Below are positions 23,213 through 31,356 of a DNA stretch of 32,162 nucleotides, in pieces. The notes beneath the pieces are model-generated. The model worked only from the letters and a program-made list of their open reading frames with translations, was not told the origin of the DNA and ran no database searches. The translations under genes and the position numbers were made by a program. The DNA comes from Clostridium sp. Marseille-P2415 (GTDB lineage Bacteria > Bacillota > Clostridia > Lachnospirales > Lachnospiraceae): the NCBI RefSeq assembly GCF_900155545.1, contig NZ_LT732526.1, forward strand, positions 2,064,128-2,096,289, written 5' to 3'. Position 1 is the first letter of the stretch, and the number at the start of each line of letters is the position of its first letter.

Positions 23213-24235
23213 TTAATCAAATAAAATTACGGTTTTCTTAACAGCCGGATCCGGGTTCTCCATGTTCTGGAAGACCTTCTCAATCTCGCTGAATTTAACA
23301 AATGTAGTGGCCAGGCCTTCCAGCCGGTATTTGCCTTCGGCCATATTTCCCGCCACAGGCTTAAACTGGTAAGCGCTCATGCGGCTTCCGATGATATCCA
23401 GCTCCCGCTTATTGATGTCCGCCTGACTGAAGCTTTCCGGCTTATCTGAAAATCCCATGGGAATCACTCTCCCTGCATTGCAGACAATGCCAGGCTGCAT
23501 CAGCATGGTTAAGCTTCCGGGAAAACAGGCGGAATCAAATGCTGCGGTACAGCCATGCCCGCCTGTGATTTCCCCAATCCGCTCTATGAGGTTCTCAGTC
23601 CTGCTGTTGATGATATGATCTGCTCCGAAATCTTTTGCCCGTTCCAGGGAATCCTGATCATTGTCACAGCAGATCACGTTTGCACCGATGACCTTGCACG
23701 CCTGAAGGATAATGGTTCCAATGGTTCCGGTCCCAAGGATAAACACCGTATCGTCGGCCTGTATCCGGCCCCGCCTGGTGCAGTGGGCGCCAATGGCAAC
23801 CGGCTCAATCAGGGCAGCGTCCTTCCATGGGATGCTCTCATCAATTTTATAGACGTCATCCTCCGGCGCTGTAAAATACTCCCTCCAGCCGCCATCTGTT
23901 CCGCTTCCCCTTACAAGAACATGCTCGCACACTTCTTCTCTTCCGTGGGTGCACTGATAGCACCGGCCGCAGGTAATAATCAAGTCCACGACCACATGAT
24001 CTCCTTCTTTGACACTGGTAACATTTTTTCCTGCTTTTGCCACAATTCCTGCATTCTCATGTCCAGGGACCAGAGGATAGCTGGAACAGGGATTTTCTCC
24101 CCTGTAAATATGTAAATCGCTTCCGCACACACCGGCGGACTTCATCTGAATCAACACTTCATTGTCCCCCGGCTCCGGAACAGGTACTTCCCGGATCTCA
24201 TAATGAAATGGGCTGGTAATCACACAAGACTTCAT
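23213..24235 (-). CDS. rspB: Zinc-dependent sugar-acid dehydrogenase, RspB-like
   Basis: This 340-residue medium-chain dehydrogenase has the catalytic zinc ligands GVCGSD and GHE, the structural zinc cysteines CGRCYQC and a following Cys, and the NAD motif GTGTIG. The whole chain resembles RspB, including GRVIPMGFSDKPE near the C-terminus. RspB relatives oxidise L-gulonate at C5 to D-fructuronate. Next to an RspA-type dehydratase this suggests uronate or aldonate catabolism. The start ATG 24235 follows AAGGAGGAG by 6 nt; the frame extends 17 codons further upstream without support. The exact substrate is uncertain. Confidence 0.8.
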   Translation of the reverse strand: MKSCVITSPFHYEIREVPVPEPGDNEVLIQMKSAGVCGSDLHIYRGENPCSSYPLVPGHENAGIVAKAGKNVTSVKEGDHVVVDLIITCGRCYQCTHGREEVCEHVLVRGSGTDGGWREYFTAPEDDVYKIDESIPWKDAALIEPVAIGAHCTRRGRIQADDTVFILGTGTIGTIILQACKVIGANVICCDNDQDSLERAKDFGADHIINSRTENLIERIGEITGGHGCTAAFDSACFPGSLTMLMQPGIVCNAGRVIPMGFSDKPESFSQADINKRELDIIGSRMSAYQFKPVAGNMAEGKYRLEGLATTFVKFSEIEKVFQNMENPDPAVKKTVILFD

Positions 24236-24263
24236 GTTTGTCTCCTCCTTATTTCTTCTATTA

Positions 24264-25511
24264 TTAAGGTGTCTGCAATGCTCCATCCCGGCGCCTGGTC
24301 TGGGTCCAGGTAACTACCGTGTTTTCACAGGGATATTTCGCAGCTTCTTTTTCATTGATGTCCACGCCCAGGCCTGGCTTATCGTTGGCGTACACATATC
24401 CATCTTTAAATTCCGGCAGCCCCGGAAACACTTCTAACAGTGCTCCGTAAGGTCCCTTTAAATTCTGAATCACAAAATTGGGCGGTTCGATCCCAGACCA
24501 TTCCTGCACGCCAAAGTTGGGTGCCGCTAAGTCAATGTGAATATTGGCGGCGTGTGCCACCGGTGACATATCCCCCGGCCCGTGCCAGGCGGTTCTCACA
24601 CCAAACTGCTCCGCAAAGATCTGCAGCTTTCTGGCCGGCGTGATCCCTCCGATCTGGCTTACATGTACCCGGATAAAATCAATGAGACGCTCTGCAATGA
24701 TCTGCTTCCATTCCACTCCGTTGTTAAACAATTCCCCTTCTGCAATGGGAATGCTGGTTTGACGGCGCAGGTTTTTAAGCCAGGGGAGCTGCTCAATCGG
24801 AACCGGGTCCTCCAGGAAGAACAAATCAAAGGGTTCCAGAGCTTTTGCCAGCTTGATCGCCTCCACCGGTGCGATCCGTTCATGGACATCATGAACCAGA
24901 TTCATATCATAGCCGATTCTTTCGCGGATTCCTTCAAACAGCTTCACAGTACTCCGGATATATTCTCCTGAATCCAGATAAACTCCGTCCAATGCACCTG
25001 CCGGAGCTGTCTTCGGAACGGTTCCATAACTGTCCCCGCCGTATCCGCCGCACTGGCAGCGGATATTGGTAATTCCCATTTCCTTGAACCGCAGAATATT
25101 GTCACATACCTCTTCCACATCTTTTCCATCCGCATGGCGGTATACAGGAATTCCTTCCCGGCATTTTCCGCCAAACAGCTGGTACACCGGCATTCCTGCC
25201 ATCTTACCTTTAATGTCCCACAGGGCCATATCCACGCCGGATATGGCGTTATTTTCTATTGGTCCGTTCCGCCAATAGCCGTTCTGGTGCATGAGCTGCC
25301 AGATGTCTTCAATCCGATCCACATCCCTGCCCATAAGAAGAGGTTTTAAATACTCTTCCACCACAACCTTTACAGCCAAATGGCGGTAAGCAAAGGTAGC
25401 GCAGCCAAGCCCATATAGTCCCGGCTGATTGGTTATTACTTTTACAACCACCAGGTTAATTCCCTCGGGGGCTGTTAAGATCACCTGAATATCACTGATT
25501 TTCGTATCCAT
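24264..25511 (-). CDS. rspA: Enolase-superfamily sugar-acid dehydratase, ManD/RspA type
   Basis: This 415-residue protein of the mannonate dehydratase subgroup has the N-terminal cap segment GLGCATFAYR and RIEDIWQLMHQNGYWR. The metal and catalytic motifs are VHDVHER (Asp, His), FFLEDP (Glu) and IAEGE (Glu), with the WHGP segment near 330. It would dehydrate D-mannonate or D-gluconate to 2-keto-3-deoxygluconate; low-activity RspA-type members are also known. ATG 25511 is taken as the start, since homology begins there and AAGAGG lies 5 nt upstream. The open frame continues upstream through the 51-nt repeats, which most likely are untranslated. rspB follows after 28 bp. Confidence 0.85.
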   Translation of the reverse strand: MDTKISDIQVILTAPEGINLVVVKVITNQPGLYGLGCATFAYRHLAVKVVVEEYLKPLLMGRDVDRIEDIWQLMHQNGYWRNGPIENNAISGVDMALWDIKGKMAGMPVYQLFGGKCREGIPVYRHADGKDVEEVCDNILRFKEMGITNIRCQCGGYGGDSYGTVPKTAPAGALDGVYLDSGEYIRSTVKLFEGIRERIGYDMNLVHDVHERIAPVEAIKLAKALEPFDLFFLEDPVPIEQLPWLKNLRRQTSIPIAEGELFNNGVEWKQIIAERLIDFIRVHVSQIGGITPARKLQIFAEQFGVRTAWHGPGDMSPVAHAANIHIDLAAPNFGVQEWSGIEPPNFVIQNLKGPYGALLEVFPGLPEFKDGYVYANDKPGLGVDINEKEAAKYPCENTVVTWTQTRRRDGALQTP

Positions 25512-25514
25512 AGT

Positions 25515-25699
25515 TTCCTCTTTCCTGCCCATGTTTTTTGGGCATAAAGGTATGCCCGTAGGGCGTTCCTCTTTCCTGCCCATGTTTTTTGGGCATAAAG
25601 GTATGCCCGTAGGGCGTTCCTCTTTCCTGCCCATGTTTTTTGGGCATAAAGGTATGCCCGCAGGGCGTTCCTCTTTCCTGCCCATGCTTTTTGGGCATA
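25515..25699 (-). repeat. 51-nt tandem repeats between the transporter and rspA genes
   Basis: There are three full copies (25515-25565, 25566-25616, 25617-25667) and a fourth partial one to 25699. Copies 1 and 2 are identical; copy 3 has one change. Each copy gives two stems in the mRNA: GGGCATA-CCTT-TATGCCC and GCCC-TAC-GGGC. It also carries an AAGAGG like the rspA ribosome binding site. The unit is a multiple of three (17 codons) and open in frame with rspA. The array fills almost the whole 198-bp gap. Confidence 0.93.
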
Positions 25700-25709
25700 A
25701 GATATGTGT

Positions 25710-26717
25710 TTATTCTACCATGCCGGCTTCCACATTCCTGGCCTTTTCCCTGGCTTCCTCATAGAAATGACAGGCAACACAGTGTGCCGGCTCTACCTCA
25801 ATAAGCTCCGGCTTCTGAGTCCTGCAGATATCCCGGCATAGAAAACACCTTGGTGCAAAGCGGCAGCCTTCCCCAGGATTAATGGGGCTTGGAACATCTC
25901 CCTTTAACACAATCCGGCTGGTTTTCTGCTGAAATTCAATCTTAGGAACTGCAGATAACAGGGCAATGGTATAAGGATGAAGGGCATTTGCGAAGATATC
26001 GTCCGTATCTGCAATCTCTATGATCTGACCCAAGTACATAACTGCCACTCTCTGGGAAATATGCCTTACCACGCTTAAATCATGGGAAATAAACAGGAAG
26101 GACAAATTCATCTTCTTCTGCAGATCCATGAGAAGGTTAATGATCGTGGCCTGAATGGACACATCCAGCGAGGATACGGGCTCGTCGCAGACAATAAATT
26201 CCGGCCCTAATGACAGGGCTCTTGCAATCCCTACCAGCTGGCGTTTTCCGCCGTCCAGCTCGTGAGGATATTTTTCCAGCACGTATTTTTCCAGGCCGCA
26301 AAGCTCAATGATCTCTTCTATTTTATCCCGGCGCTCCTTCCCGGAGCAAAGACCGTGGATGCGGTAAGCCTCCTCCATAATGTTTTGAATGGTCTTTTTG
26401 GGATTCAAAGAGGAATAGGGGTCCTGGAAGATAATCTGAATTTTCTTCCTAAGTTCCATACTCTCACTGCCTTTGGAATCAAGAACGCTGCTTCCTTTAA
26501 ACAGAACCTGTCCTTCCGTTGCCTTGTGGAGCCTCATGATTACATTTCCGACCGTGGATTTTCCACAGCCTGATTCCCCTACCAGTCCCAGTGTCTCTCC
26601 AGGCTTTACGGAAAAGCTGATACCGTCCACCGCATGAAGAATCCCTTTGTTTTTGACTTTAAAATGTTTTTTTAGATTCCGGACCTCAATGACCGGAAGA
26701 TTCCGATTCTCCATCAT
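25710..26717 (-). CDS. Oligopeptide/dipeptide-type ABC transporter ATP-binding protein (DppF/OppF-like)
   Basis: This 335-residue ATPase has Walker A GESGCGKST (about 49-57), a Q-loop in FQDPYSSLNP, and Walker B IVCDEPVSSLDVS. The C-terminal Cys-rich oligopeptide-transporter tail is present (CRFAPRCFLCRDIC, later CVACHF). The ABC signature reads LDGGKRQ instead of LSGGQ. The start overlaps the dppD-like stop by ATGA. It is the fifth gene of the transport unit, followed by the repeat array. The context with RspA and RspB points to import of sugar acids or their glycosides rather than peptides, which is inferred. Confidence 0.9.
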   Translation of the reverse strand: MMENRNLPVIEVRNLKKHFKVKNKGILHAVDGISFSVKPGETLGLVGESGCGKSTVGNVIMRLHKATEGQVLFKGSSVLDSKGSESMELRKKIQIIFQDPYSSLNPKKTIQNIMEEAYRIHGLCSGKERRDKIEEIIELCGLEKYVLEKYPHELDGGKRQLVGIARALSLGPEFIVCDEPVSSLDVSIQATIINLLMDLQKKMNLSFLFISHDLSVVRHISQRVAVMYLGQIIEIADTDDIFANALHPYTIALLSAVPKIEFQQKTSRIVLKGDVPSPINPGEGCRFAPRCFLCRDICRTQKPELIEVEPAHCVACHFYEEAREKARNVEAGMVE

Positions 26718-27682
26718 TTTCCTTCCCCTCTTTCCCAGCAGGCAACCAGATGGCCTCTGTCATAATCATGTAAAGGCGGCATTTCCTTCTTGCACTGGTC
26801 CACGCAGGATCCACAACGGGGATGGAACTTACAGCCGGAAGGCAGGGAACAGGCATTTGCCACATTTCCCGTAATAAATGCCAGACGGTTTCTGGGGCCG
26901 CTCAAATTCGGAATCGCTCCCAAAAGTCCCTTGGTGTACCAGTGCTGAGGGTTTGTAAAAACCTCCTCTACGCTGCCGTATTCAATTATGGTTCCGGCAT
27001 AAATAACCGCTACCTTCTGACAGAGTTCTGCAATGATTCCCAGATTGTGGGTAATCATTAAGAGGGAGCTGGAACGCTTTCTCTGCAGTTCCTTCATAAG
27101 TTCCAAAATCTGAGCCTGAATGGTCACATCAAGAGCAGTGGTTGGCTCATCCGCAATCAACAGTTCCGGGTTGCAGGCAAGGGCTGCCGCAATTCCTACC
27201 CTCTGCCTCATTCCTCCGGAAAACTGGTGAGGGAAATCATCCAGGCGGTACTTGGCGATTCCCACCAGCTCTAACAGTTCTTCGGCCCGTTTCGCCGCCT
27301 CTTTTTTGCTTAGGTTCTCATGCTTTCTTAACACCATGGAAATCTGCTCCCCCACCGTAAACAGAGGATTTAAAGAGCTTAATGGATTCTGGAATATCAT
27401 GGAGATTTTATTTCCCCGCATTTCTTCCAGGCTCTTTTTGTTCATGTCCAGGACGGATTTTCCATCAAAAGTAATGGAACCACCGGTCACTTTTCCCACG
27501 TCATGGGGAAGCAGCTTTAGTGCGGATAAGGCAATGGTGGTCTTTCCGGCCCCTGTCTCTCCAACCAGTCCCAGAGCTTCCCCTTTTTCAATGGTTAAAT
27601 TGATCCCGTTCAGTGCATGGGCAGTTGCACGGCCTGTTTTGTATTCTACATGTAAATCTTTAATTTCTAACAATGGTGCCAT
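26714..27682 (-). CDS. Oligopeptide/dipeptide-type ABC transporter ATP-binding protein (DppD/OppD-like)
   Basis: This 322-residue ATPase has Walker [10 protein letters not shown] (about 39-47), Q-loop [10 protein letters not shown], a normal signature FSGGMRQRV, and Walker [15 protein letters not shown]. The C-terminal [14 protein letters not shown] is the oligopeptide-family extension. It works as a heterodimer with the DppF-like protein at the inner face of the membrane. ATG 27682 follows GGAGG by 6-7 nt. It starts 15 bp after the second permease gene. Confidence 0.93.
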   Translation of the reverse strand: MAPLLEIKDLHVEYKTGRATAHALNGINLTIEKGEALGLVGETGAGKTTIALSALKLLPHDVGKVTGGSITFDGKSVLDMNKKSLEEMRGNKISMIFQNPLSSLNPLFTVGEQISMVLRKHENLSKKEAAKRAEELLELVGIAKYRLDDFPHQFSGGMRQRVGIAAALACNPELLIADEPTTALDVTIQAQILELMKELQRKRSSSLLMITHNLGIIAELCQKVAVIYAGTIIEYGSVEEVFTNPQHWYTKGLLGAIPNLSGPRNRLAFITGNVANACSLPSGCKFHPRCGSCVDQCKKEMPPLHDYDRGHLVACWERGEGK

Positions 27683-27697
27683 TTTTCGCCTCCATAC

Positions 27698-28552
27698 TTA
27701 ATCTTTGTTCTTGGGATCCAGAATGTCGCGGACTCCGTCACCAAGGAAGTTAAAAGCCAGTACGATAATCATTAACGTCACGCCAGGAACTACTACGGTC
27801 CAGGGAGCAGTCGCTATGTATTCTCTGCCGTCCGCGATCATGGACCCCAGAGATGGATTCGGAAGGGGAACTCCCATTCCCAAAAAGCTTAAATTGGCCT
27901 CAGTTAAAATTACAAATCCAATCTGCTGGCTCATTAAAATAATGAGCGGAGTTAATATGCAAGGCAGAATCTGGGTGACCAGTATTCTTGCATTAGAGGC
28001 CCCGAGCACCCTTGCTGCCTGAATAAATTCGGAGTTCCGGATTCCCATAACACTTCCCCTCACCACTCTTGTGTAGGATGTCCAGCCTACGATAGCCAGT
28101 ACCAGCAGAAGATTCGGCACGCTGTTTCCGAAAATTGCCATGACGGTTATGGCCAGTACCATAGTCGGGATGGACAGCTGGATGTCGCAGATGCGCATGA
28201 TTACATTATCAATGGTTCCGCCAAAATAACCGGCTACCGCCCCCAGCGCCGTTCCGATGACCGCGGGTATCAATACTCCTGCTGCCGCAATCAGCAGGGA
28301 AATCCGGCAGCCGATGACCAGTCTTGTAAAAATATCCTGTCCCAGCGCATCGGTACCCAGGATATAACCATTTATTCCATTTGCGAAAAATTCCGGTGAA
28401 ATCAGGCGTTTCCTTAAATCCGACTGTATGGGATCATGAACCACAAACAACGGAGAGGTAAAAGCTGCAATGATAACAAAAACAGCTATGATCATTCCAA
28501 TTACGAAGAACTTTGATTTTCTCATCCTCCGCAGCAATTCACTTTTTTTCAT
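27698..28552 (-). CDS. ABC transporter permease (DppC/OppC-like)
   Basis: This 284-residue membrane protein has about six segments, an N-terminal cytoplasmic stretch before the first helix, and a BPD permease domain. The EAA motif for contact with the ATPase is EFIQAARVLGASNARILVTQ (about 182-201). The start ATG 28552 has GGGAGGG upstream. It lies 12 bp after the DppB-like gene in the same operon. Confidence 0.92.
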   Translation of the reverse strand: MKKSELLRRMRKSKFFVIGMIIAVFVIIAAFTSPLFVVHDPIQSDLRKRLISPEFFANGINGYILGTDALGQDIFTRLVIGCRISLLIAAAGVLIPAVIGTALGAVAGYFGGTIDNVIMRICDIQLSIPTMVLAITVMAIFGNSVPNLLLVLAIVGWTSYTRVVRGSVMGIRNSEFIQAARVLGASNARILVTQILPCILTPLIILMSQQIGFVILTEANLSFLGMGVPLPNPSLGSMIADGREYIATAPWTVVVPGVTLMIIVLAFNFLGDGVRDILDPKNKD

Positions 28553-28564
28553 GTCAGTCCCTCC

Positions 28565-29494
28565 CTAATTTAAGCTCATGCGCGGGTCAACCGCCACATA
28601 GATAATATCAACCAGAATATTGATGATTACGAACAGGGAAGCCGTTACAAGCAGGATTGACTGGATCAGCGGAAAGTCCCTCATGTTAATAGCTTTTACC
28701 GTCAGACTTCCAAGACCCGGCCAGCCGAATACCTGTTCCACTATGATGGCACCGGCCAGCAGCTGACCGATCTGCATACCGATGATGGTAATGGTGGGAA
28801 GGAGTGCATTTTTTAACGCATACCGGGTATAAATTTTTAAATTACCGATACCTCTTGCTTTAGTAGCAGTTATGTAATCCTCCTGAAGTACTTCGTACAT
28901 TCCGGAGCGGAGCATTCTGGTTACCAGGGCTGCCAAAGGAAGGCCCAGGGTGAGTGCCGGAAGAATCAGATTCTGAAAAGAACCGTACCCCTGGGTGGGA
29001 AGCACTCCCATAAAAACCCCGAAAAACAAAATAAACAAAAGCCCAAGCCATACCTGGGACATGGACATGCCCAGAAGTGCAAATACCATGGAGATAAAAT
29101 CGATAACCGAGCCCTTTTTTATACCCGAAATTATGCCCATTGGAAAACTGACTAAAATTGAAACAGCTACCGCTGCAAAGGTCAAAAGCCCGGTTGCCGG
29201 AAGGCGTCCGAAGATGAGTTCTCCGCAAGAACGGTTAAAAAAAATAGATGTACCCAAATTTCCATGCAGGACATCAACGACATAGATCAAATATTGCTGG
29301 ATCAGCGGCTTATCAAGCCCCATTTTGGCTTCCACAGCAGCGATCTGCTCTGCCGTGGCATTATCCGGCAGCATGAGAGCTGCCGGATTGCCCGGGGCCA
29401 GGCGCATAAGGCCAAAGGCTACAATTGATACGCCAAAAAGCACGATCATTGCTGAAAGTAGCCTTTTTACCATGAATTGCATAAAATTCTGCAT
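28565..29494 (-). CDS. ABC transporter permease (DppB/OppB-like)
   Basis: This 309-residue membrane protein has about six segments. The N-terminal helix VKRLLSAMIVLFGVSIVAFG and the following APGNPAA are typical of DppB-type permeases. The EAA-like loop is DYITATKARGIGNLKIYTRY, and EQVFGWPGLG near the C-terminus is a family hallmark. AGGGGGT lies 6 nt before ATG 29494. It is 23 bp after the solute-binding protein gene and forms the channel with the DppC-like protein. Confidence 0.93.
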   Translation of the reverse strand: MQNFMQFMVKRLLSAMIVLFGVSIVAFGLMRLAPGNPAALMLPDNATAEQIAAVEAKMGLDKPLIQQYLIYVVDVLHGNLGTSIFFNRSCGELIFGRLPATGLLTFAAVAVSILVSFPMGIISGIKKGSVIDFISMVFALLGMSMSQVWLGLLFILFFGVFMGVLPTQGYGSFQNLILPALTLGLPLAALVTRMLRSGMYEVLQEDYITATKARGIGNLKIYTRYALKNALLPTITIIGMQIGQLLAGAIIVEQVFGWPGLGSLTVKAINMRDFPLIQSILLVTASLFVIINILVDIIYVAVDPRMSLN

Positions 29495-29517
29495 GTTTAT
29501 ACCCCCTGTTTTCTGTC

Positions 29518-31089
29518 TTAATTTTTCATTACTCTTGAAAGGTCAACAATGGTGTCATTATAAAGCTTGATTCCGCTTAATTTATCGGAATAGGCGTTGA
29601 TGGTGTCAAGATTGATAAAGTAGCACATGCGTCCGCCGTCATCCATCATCAGAGTAAATGCCTGTTTTAACAGTTCATCCTGCTTCTTTAAATCAATGGT
29701 CTGTTTGGCCTGTGTCAATAAGGCGGTAATCTCCGGATTCTCAAGCTGGGTATTGCAGGAATCAGACAGCCAGTGTGTAATCATATGTCTCCATGGGGAT
29801 CCATTGTTATAGAATACGTTGGAGAATGCGATGTCATAGTCCCCGGCAGAGCGTTTTGTTACAAAGGTTGCTCCTTCCATGATTTCCAGTTTTACATTAA
29901 ATCCGGCTTCCGTCATCATGGACATTACTGCCTGAAGAACTTCTTTTGTACGCGGTACCTTTCCGTCAATTGCCATAAAGTAGATTTCTTCCCCATTATA
30001 GCTGCTTTCCGCCAGAAGCTTCTTTGCAAGCTCCGGATCGTACTGGTTATATTTGCTTTCCAAGTCCTTATCGTATCCTGTCACGCCTTCCATAACCGGC
30101 CAATAGGCAGGGGAACCGGAACCAAGGATGCTTTCTACGATCAGTTTCCGGTCAATGGCATGGGTTAGTGCCAGGCGTACATTCTTATCTGCAAACGGTT
30201 TTCCTTCTCCGCACTGCAGCGCCATCCAGCTGATGGTCGTACCAGGTTTGGAATCCACCACTACGTCTTCGTTTCCAGACAATACATCGACCTGATCCGG
30301 CGGAATGTTGGAAATCATATCAAACTCACCGGTTCTCATACTGGATACACGTGTGGTATCCTCAGAAATCGGTTTATATATGATCTTATCTACGTTGGAC
30401 TTCTGATCACCCCAATCCCAGTAATCGTCATTTCTAACGAAAACAGCCTCGTTGCCCGGATCCCAGCTGACGAACTTCCATGGACCGGTGCCCGGATTTG
30501 TTTTAAATAAATCCTCCCCCTGCTCAGCCAAAGCCTTTGCCGGAAGCATAGGCATATAAGTAAGCTGGTTTAACATATCACCAATAGGCTTTTTACAATG
30601 AACGACAGCGGTATAATTATCCGCCACTTCTACGGATTCAATATCCGACCAGAGGAAGTTCATATTTAAGGTATTGTTAAACGCTCCTCTCTCCAGCGTT
30701 GCTTTGACGCACTCTGCGTTAAAGTCTTCCCCGTTGTGGAATTTCACACCTTCTCTTAGTTTGAAGGTCCAGTCAAGTCCGTCATCGGATACACTCCATT
30801 CCGTAGCCAGGCCAGGTTCATAATTCCCTGCGTGGTCGGTACGCACCAGCATATCGTAAATAAGAAGCTGGATGCTATAGAAGGGAACCACCGGTTGTCC
30901 CATGGTATCCCAGGTGTACACATCCTCTGACATGGAGAATGTTACCACATTTTCTCCGTTTTCTTTATTAGCAGAGGATGTCTCTGTTCCGGTTCCTGTT
31001 CCCGCAGAATCCCTTCCGCCTCCGCAGCCTGCGAGCGTCCCCATCCCCAGGACTGCTGCCAGTAAACATGAAATAATTCTTTTTCTCAT
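29518..31089 (-). CDS. Family 5 extracellular solute-binding lipoprotein
   Basis: This 523-residue binding protein of the oligopeptide/nickel type (SBP family 5) starts with MRKRIISCLLAAVLGMG, a signal peptide with lipobox LAGC (Cys22), followed by a Gly/Ser/Thr-rich linker. The family segment YDMLVRTDHAGNYEPGLATEW and the KLREGVKFHNGEDFNAE motif are clear. ATG 31089 is used because the lipoprotein signal begins there; the open frame runs 65 codons further upstream but has no signal or site. Family 5 proteins also bind oligosaccharides and sugar acids; given the operon, a sugar-acid ligand is inferred. Confidence 0.94.
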   Translation of the reverse strand: MRKRIISCLLAAVLGMGTLAGCGGGRDSAGTGTGTETSSANKENGENVVTFSMSEDVYTWDTMGQPVVPFYSIQLLIYDMLVRTDHAGNYEPGLATEWSVSDDGLDWTFKLREGVKFHNGEDFNAECVKATLERGAFNNTLNMNFLWSDIESVEVADNYTAVVHCKKPIGDMLNQLTYMPMLPAKALAEQGEDLFKTNPGTGPWKFVSWDPGNEAVFVRNDDYWDWGDQKSNVDKIIYKPISEDTTRVSSMRTGEFDMISNIPPDQVDVLSGNEDVVVDSKPGTTISWMALQCGEGKPFADKNVRLALTHAIDRKLIVESILGSGSPAYWPVMEGVTGYDKDLESKYNQYDPELAKKLLAESSYNGEEIYFMAIDGKVPRTKEVLQAVMSMMTEAGFNVKLEIMEGATFVTKRSAGDYDIAFSNVFYNNGSPWRHMITHWLSDSCNTQLENPEITALLTQAKQTIDLKKQDELLKQAFTLMMDDGGRMCYFINLDTINAYSDKLSGIKLYNDTIVDLSRVMKN

Positions 31090-31149
31090 AATTTCGTTTC
31101 CCTTTCTCAATACATATTCACACCAAACTGAGCTCGTTGTTGTAACATG

Positions 31150-31179
31150 AGTATAGACGAATGCCGCCCTCACTGTAAA
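31150..31179 (-). promoter_or_regulatory. Promoter of the transport/catabolic operon
   Basis: On the minus strand TTTACA (31174-31179), 18 bp and TATACT (31150-31155), about 60 nt before the lipoprotein start. Confidence 0.65.
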
Positions 31180-31274
31180 TATCCCATTCTTCATCTGGTT
31201 TCCATTATTTATCCAGGAAAGATAAAATATGTTAACAGAACAAAATTTATCAAAAGAATAATTTATTTCAGCAC

Positions 31275-31303
31275 TTGTTATCAAAGTTTAAATCTTATAT
31301 ACT
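31275..31303 (+). promoter_or_regulatory. Promoter of the membrane sensor gene
   Basis: TTGTTA (31275-31280), 17 bp and TATACT (31298-31303), divergent from the operon promoter. Confidence 0.65.
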
Positions 31304-31326
31304 TATTTTTGTAACTTTTGTATATA

Positions 31327-31342
31327 TTTTTTTTTGGGGGGG
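31327..31342 (+). repeat. Homopolymer tract T9-G7 in the 5' leader
   Basis: Nine T are followed directly by seven G, 14 nt before the start of the sensor gene. The G-run and following GAAG also supply the only Shine-Dalgarno-like sequence. Such tracts can change length by slippage. Confidence 0.8.
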
Positions 31343-31356
31343 AAGTGTAATTATCG

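Noticed and set aside
25515-25699. 51-nt repeats as a CRISPR array or as an N-terminal extension of RspA
   Set aside because: No spacers between units. RspA homology begins at the ATG at 25511, which has its own ribosome binding site, so translation of the repeats is unlikely though not excluded.
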